64,000 nt of DNA from Mercenaria mercenaria. Lineage: Eukaryota > Mollusca > Bivalvia > Venerida > Veneridae. The notes under the pieces were generated by a model. That model ran no database searches, was not told the DNA's origin, and saw only the letters and a list, made by a program, of their open reading frames with translations. This document shows, piece by piece, positions 58,829-64,000 of the stretch. Numbering within the stretch: the first letter of the stretch is position 1; every line of letters begins with the position of its first letter. The DNA lies in contig NW_026463193.1 in assembly GCF_021730395.1 (NCBI RefSeq), positions 1 through 64,000 on the forward strand, written 5' to 3'. The position numbers and the translations under genes are program-made.

Positions 58829-59899
58829 TAGGGATGAGAACGAATGTTCGAATATTCGAAAATTCGAAAATCGGTCGAATATTCGAATATGAAAATCAAA
58901 TTCGAATATTCGTAAATTATTGTATTTTTTTTTTCAAAATAAGTTTCATTGATTTTGAACCAGACATACAGAATAAAATCATGTCATGTTAGTTTATCAC
59001 GTATCAAAAGATGTCCAATTAACAAGAAAATAGCAATGCATAATTGGCAGGGGCCATCGTTACTTATTAACAGTTTGCAACAGGCGTTTATGTGTCAGAT
59101 GCATGTCAAAAGATGTCCAATTAACAAGAAAATTGCAATGCATAATTACCTGGGGTCATCGCTACGGATTAACAGTTTGTATTAGGCGTAAATGTGATAT
59201 CTTTTTATCTTTTGTTCATTTTTATTGGCGCCTGTTTTATGTAACAAGTTGTAGATTTTTTTTTTCGAAAACAATACCAAACTTGTAGATATTGTCGATC
59301 TTTTCACAATATTTTGTACGACGTTTCAGACCATCCGCAGAATCGGTTTTCATCCGCAATCGGCCGTATTCGAATTAAATTTAGAAGTAGTTAATAATAA
59401 AATCAAGAAAAACGTATGATTGATGCTCAAGTTCATGTTGAAGGAGGTTTAAGTCTGCCTTACTTGCATTTTACACGACGATTTTTACACGCCGATTGAA
59501 ATTTTTCAAAATGGCGGCGGTAATACAACAGCGCGTCACGTGTTTAAATTGGACGACCTGCTATTTTTAGATAAAAAATATAATCGTTTTGATTTTTTGT
59601 ATCATTTTGTAGCTAAAACACTGAATTAGTTAAATATGTTCATGATTATACTGACAGAATCGTGAAATAAAACGCTAGGATCGGCGGGTTTCGATATGTA
59701 GGATCGGGTTACCCGAAACCAACATTTTTTGGCCTTATTTACGATGATCCACGCTTTAAACAAATGAATACGTTGTGTATATGCCAATCACTTAATAAGA
59801 ATTTAAAGCTTCCATTAAAACTCACCGAATATTCGAATATATTCGAATATGGCAAACCGAATATTCGAATATTGATTTCAGTATTCGTTCCCATCCCTA
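58829..59899. mobile_element. Non-autonomous hAT-type element
   Basis: Ends TAGGGATGAGAACGAAT and inverse ATTCGTTCCCATCCCTA, with exact 8-bp duplications TAAATAAC (58821-58828 and 59900-59907), as hAT transposons make. Subterminal ATTCGAATATTCGAA palindromes occur at both ends. Interior: a ~102-bp tandem duplication (AGATGTCCAATTAACAAGAA at 59009 and 59111) and a YY1-type AAAATGGCGGC (59508). No transposase. Confidence 0.88.
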
Positions 59900-59907
59900 T
59901 AAATAAC

Positions 59908-60920
59908 ACATCTTCAGAAACCCAGTTAGATGGCTTCGACACATGAGCAACTTTGTGCCCCTAGAGAAACTCCAAACGGCAGAGGTGAGGGGCAAGTAAT
60001 AAGTCACTTGACCAATGAGATCAAACGGAGTTGGGCACACAATTAAATGCTTCGACAGAGGTTCGTTTCAGTCAAAAATGATAACAGACGGACAAAAAAA
60101 TGATCCCAATATGGCCTCTCTTAAAAGTGTTATTTGTTGTGCTTTGACTGACCAAGAAATTTTGAGTTGGGAAGGTCTGTTTTTTCAGATTCTTTCTTTC
60201 AATCAATTCACAGCAAATTAATATACTAACAGGGAAAATTTGGGTTACAATACGACAGAAATTATTTTTTATATCTACACTACTTATTTGAAAAGCTAAA
60301 CATCTTTTTTAAATTGAATATATGCATTTCGATAGAATATCTGACTGCAGTACTAAAGAAGTTTCGTTCAAAACGATCTGGGCCCCAGACAATTACAGTA
60401 ATGTGATGGCTCAGTCAGGATCTGTGAACAAACTTCTTTTTTTTTTAAGAAAGCACTGGCTTTGGCTCGAGATCTAAAATAATGAACTAAACAACTGATA
60501 ACAAATTGTTTGGAAACTTTATCTGAACAATATTTCTATGTTTAATCCAAATATTTTTAATTGAATCCCCGTGCACGTCTTACAAGTCGGGCTTGTTCTT
60601 TTCATTGTATTGAACAATCGTAGAACGTGCCTACTTCATCACCTACCGGCACATCGACGGCCATGTGTGGCACTAGCACAGACACTCCAGATTTAAAACA
60701 AATGATGAACAAGAAATATCTTAAAAAATGATGGTCGGCGAATTGTAATAAGGAAAGAAGTTTATGAATTTTCATCTAACATTCATCTTTCATCTAACAT
60801 TTTTCAAATTGCAAAACTAAACACCGCACTTTAACAATTTAAATGGTTCTCTTTTAATTTTTCGCAAAGGTTTCGTAGGGTTGCAATTTTGTTTCGTTTA
60901 TCCTTAGACGAATAATTACA
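59908..60920. other. Unassigned sequence
   Basis: No gene supported; a TCTGGGCCCCAGA palindrome at 60380 is the only notable string. Confidence 0.4.
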
Positions 60921-60924
60921 ACAG

Positions 60925-61375
60925 TAGTTTGATGAAGATTCATGAAGCGGTTCATGAGAAGAGGTCATTAAACGTGTTTATATTTTTAGCTAAACTGGTC
61001 CCTATCCCCATTTGTAACAAAATAGCAGGAGACCTTACGATATTGTTACACATCGAGTTTGATAAAAATCCATTACATTTTAGTGGTTAATGCGAAGAAA
61101 GGCATATCTACTTTTAGCTATAGTGGTCCCTAATAGGGCCCAAGTTCCTATATAAATAAATTTGGAAGAGAACCTTATAATGATGCTCCAGACCAAGTAT
61201 GACAAAGATCCACCAAGCTGTTCATGAGACGCTGTATAAAGACATTTCTAGTTTTAGCTCTAGCAGCCCCTAAAAGGAGTTAAATGTCCCAGCTGAACAA
61301 AGTTGGCTGCGGGCCTAATAAAGATGCTACAAATCAAGTTTGATTAGAATACATGAGAAACAATCAAATAAAGGA
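60925..61375. repeat. Three-unit tandem repeat (~150 bp), mollusc type
   Basis: Units marked by TTTTTAGCTAAACTGGTCCCT (60986), TTTTAGCTATAGTGGTCCCT (61112) and TTTTAGCTCTAGCAGCCCCT (61253), followed by GAGACCTTACGATATTGTTAC-like and ATCAAGTTTGAT-like blocks. Non-coding. Confidence 0.65.
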
Positions 61376-61399
61376 TTTTTTTATTTATTATTTTTATTC

Positions 61400-62760
61400 A
61401 TTTCTAAAACAGGCCGACTGATCCCGCTTTAACAAATGCATATTCGCTATTCATGAATCTTTGGACAATGACGTTACACCAATAAAAAAGTGAAGGTCAA
61501 GCAAAACATATAATTGCAATTATTTCAATATTTCTGTTTCATAAGCAAAGTTTGACCGTAGTCATATCACATAGATAAACTGTATGCAGCGTACCTTCGT
61601 TTCAGTGTAATGAGATTCAGTCATTATATAGCATATAGATTTCAACTGAGTTCAATATTTGCATACAATACTAAAGAAAAATATTCATATATAATAAATC
61701 AGTTAAATAATTTATAATAAATATATCAAAGCAAACAAGTACTCATTTTAATATGCAATCTGAATAAGTCACAAATGAAGAAACCTTTTCAAAATACAGA
61801 CGACAATTGTAACAAGGAAAACCTTTTAAAAAGCACTTCTCTACATAAAAGACTCTTATCACACCCTTATTCATGTGATACGCAGGCCGTATTCAGCTCT
61901 TTCTTTAATTTGATATATGTTGGTATTTAAACAGGTTTTTATCATATTTATTAAACTTACTTATCATTTTGAGATATATCAATATTTTTGCTAAATATAC
62001 TGAGCCAAAGTTAGCTTTAAAACTGTGAACAGCGTCGTATGGGATAAACGCTTTGTCTACATTTCACTCAGCGTAGCACAATCAACAGAGTGAAAGAAAT
62101 TGACACTCTCGTCCAATCAGGCAGAGTGTTGCATAAATCTTTCATTTTGATAAATTATCTATAATGCGTTATCAAGTAGTTTGATTTGCAAACTGAAGTC
62201 ACGTGGCATAGGTAACGAAAACGAATTTAGACGGCGTCGCCGAAAAACATCATAATTCCCGACTTTTTGAGTTTGAGTCATCAGCTACATGTATTACGAA
62301 CATCAATATCACTTTGACGCATTAAATCAGCGATAAAACCTGTTCTGCCGTTATCATTCCGGACCACGTAAGCAGAAAATTTTTTTTTTTTTTCGGAGAT
62401 TTTTATGTACGTGCGGGCGGGTGAATTTTTTTTTTCTTTTTCTCGGGAATGAAATCGTTGATGCGGTAGTTCCGACGAACGACAAATCAATTTGGTATGA
62501 CCTTTGGGTAAAATAGAGCTTTATAAATTAAAATCATTTATGTTTGTAAATTCTAATTCAGTTGCTCAACAGTCACATGACTAAATGGGTCTTTGTTTTG
62601 CTAATTTGGATAAACCATAAGACTGAAGTTTAAAAATGATTCTTTTAAACGACCAACAGGACTAAAGTTCCGGTAATCATGTCTTGTTTAAGCAGTATGA
62701 TTTTCTGTTGCCCATTCAAATGTATGTCAAACATAACACGTATTTTATCATTAATCTAAT
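61400..62760. other. Intergenic sequence downstream of the TRIM-like gene
   Basis: AT-rich with poly-T stretches near 62380 and 62430. No other gene. Confidence 0.4.
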
Positions 62761-62764
62761 ACTG

Positions 62765-64000
62765 TCAGACTACATAATATACTTGTACTGCGTATTCTTC
62801 TCCTTGAATTCCAACAAAGAGTCTGTTTGTTTCATCACAATACGCCAAACACTTCTTTCTTCCTATGGAGTCTGAAATAAGACTGAAACTTTGTCGCTGT
62901 CTGTCCTGCATTTTATCAATGCAGACGGCATAAATGGGAGAAATGCTTGAGACCAGATAATACAAAACATCTGTTTTGTCTATCGCCATGCCAGTAACAT
63001 TTTGTACTCGTAACGTATCCACTTTTCTTTGTTCAGTAACTGATATTTCTTGAATGTATTTTTGGTTGTAATTATCTGAAATATACATTTTTGTTTTATC
63101 TGCATTCAGACTTACGTACTGCGGATTTCTTGCGTCGAGTTGTATGGAATGCAACAACGTTCCATCAAGATTGTACTGCTCATACTTTGGTGTGGGTTCA
63201 CATAATGTTACAATGATTGTGTCATGCGAATTTGTAACTCCGTAACATTTTCCGCTTAGGCTTATCTGTTTTTCCTGTTTATCCAGGGTATTTCCTCCAG
63301 TTATAGATACAAAATGAACTGTTTTTATTTCAGGTATAGTAACAGCTATTTGCTTGTCTGAGATGACAGTTACATCCCATGGTGCTGTCGTGAGTTTCAG
63401 TCTAGAAAGAATCTTATCTTCTTCTACATCTACTAGTTTGACAGACATATTACCATGATCCGCTACAACTATACAGTTTGTGTTTAGAACTGCCAGTCCA
63501 GTAAAACAACAAAAACTGTTTTCCTCATCAACATCTTTAGCATGCAAGCTAGCAACAAGACTAGTTGATTTGATTGCATTGTTTTGATCATTAAGCTTTC
63601 CGAAACTATAGGGTTCATATTTCAGACTATCCATGTCTGCATCAGGCTGAAAACAATACCGTCTTACTTTCAGATATTTTTTAAGCTTTAACTCCTTTAA
63701 ATCATCCCGGTTTGATTTTATTTTAAGTCCGGCTTTTTTCATCGCAACAAAAGACCGATATTTGTCTTTTTTCTTAGCCTTGAGGTAAGATTTCATTGCG
63801 TGTATGTCAAATGTAATGGCGTCACATTTGTTTTTGTACGGAATTACTTTTTTAGTATCTTTTTCTCTTGTCTCATTCAACTCTTTCTTAAGTGTGTCGT
63901 GAATGCCTTCAATGTGTTCAAAAGCAGCTTGTTTTACTTTCAACATTTCTGCTTGGGCGACCTCATGATTCAATTCAACTGCTTTAAGGCTTGTCTGAAC
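62765..64000 (-). CDS. TRIM-like protein, coiled coil plus beta-propeller, 5' end outside window
   Basis: Open to the window edge: the frame runs on past 63973 (VQTSLKAVELNHEVAQAEM), so the start, and any RING and B-box zinc fingers, lie to the right. The 411 visible residues have an N-terminal coiled coil (about 1-130, HEVAQAEMLKVKQAAFEHIEGIHDTL) rich in Lys/Glu, then a ~250-residue blade-repeat region (FTGLAVLNTNCIVVADHGN, APWDVTVISDKQIAV, KMYISDNYNQKYIQEI, VTGMAIDKTDVLYYL) typical of the NHL/WD-like propeller of bivalve TRIM proteins. The stop is TGA at 62765. Family members are usually E3 ubiquitin ligases, several in innate immunity; without the RING in view this role is inferred. No intron is visible within the segment. 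Confidence 0.85.
   Translation of the reverse strand, partial: VQTSLKAVELNHEVAQAEMLKVKQAAFEHIEGIHDTLKKELNETREKDTKKVIPYKNKCDAITFDIHAMKSYLKAKKKDKYRSFVAMKKAGLKIKSNRDDLKELKLKKYLKVRRYCFQPDADMDSLKYEPYSFGKLNDQNNAIKSTSLVASLHAKDVDEENSFCCFTGLAVLNTNCIVVADHGNMSVKLVDVEEDKILSRLKLTTAPWDVTVISDKQIAVTIPEIKTVHFVSITGGNTLDKQEKQISLSGKCYGVTNSHDTIIVTLCEPTPKYEQYNLDGTLLHSIQLDARNPQYVSLNADKTKMYISDNYNQKYIQEISVTEQRKVDTLRVQNVTGMAIDKTDVLYYLVSSISPIYAVCIDKMQDRQRQSFSLISDSIGRKKCLAYCDETNRLFVGIQGEEYAVQVYYVV

Overview
This looks like AT-rich nuclear DNA of a marine mollusc, most likely a bivalve. That reading rests on three things: a TRIM-like coiled-coil/beta-propeller gene of the kind expanded in bivalves, a Ty3/gypsy-class element with bivalve-type pol segments and a Leu-tRNA primer site, and a dense load of short non-autonomous elements with tandem cores. 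The species is not determined. Only two host genes are supported well. One is the 3' half of an SLC31/CTR-like copper transporter on + (exons 25604-25700 and 26003-26489). The other is the 3' part of a TRIM-like gene on - (62765 to the window edge). Two or three promoter/first-exon candidates (6370-6656, 30420-30567, 35559-35660) are weaker.

Most of the window is transposable-element DNA, often nested. 327-5477 is a broken LTR retrotransposon on - with two LTRs, a 5-bp target duplication (CTCAA), a Leu-tRNA-type primer site, and integrase-like sequence ahead of RT (a Gmr1-like order). A solo LTR of the same family (19504-21293, +) carries an extra 795-bp GT...AG segment that is precisely missing from both other LTRs, so it looks like a spliceosomal intron inside an LTR. 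11265-18434 is a TIR element built from short palindromic modules (GTTTACG-nn-CGTAAAC), arranged as a tandem dimer with 6-bp target duplications (CACGTC). Into its second unit a 5.3-kb element with 1.45-kb inverted arms has inserted (12841-18153, duplication CCTATG). That element carries a SprT-like zinc-protease ORF in its arms and has AG...CT ends.

27603-29659 is a TIR element with a 7-bp target duplication; its ~160-bp tandem core is rich in AGGTCA nuclear-receptor half-sites. 35719-38470 is a foldback element (5-bp duplication ACTAT) whose mirrored arms each hold a start codon followed by a GTAAGT donor. A second copy (54728-58138) lacks the left half and is split by two retroposon-like insertions that share the same 3' end. 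38.6-54 kb holds several mollusc-type repeats with tandem cores, a TAA-flanked MITE (50927-51170), tRNA-derived SINE pieces, and a second palindromic-module element (53038-53986, 65-bp units). 58829-59899 is a hAT-type non-autonomous element with an exact 8-bp duplication (TAAATAAC).

Two themes recur: unrelated elements built from short self-complementary modules, and elements that carry promoter, splice-site or nuclear-receptor-like motifs. Boundaries resting on TIR plus TSD are firm. Family names beyond that, and all claims of expression, are inference.
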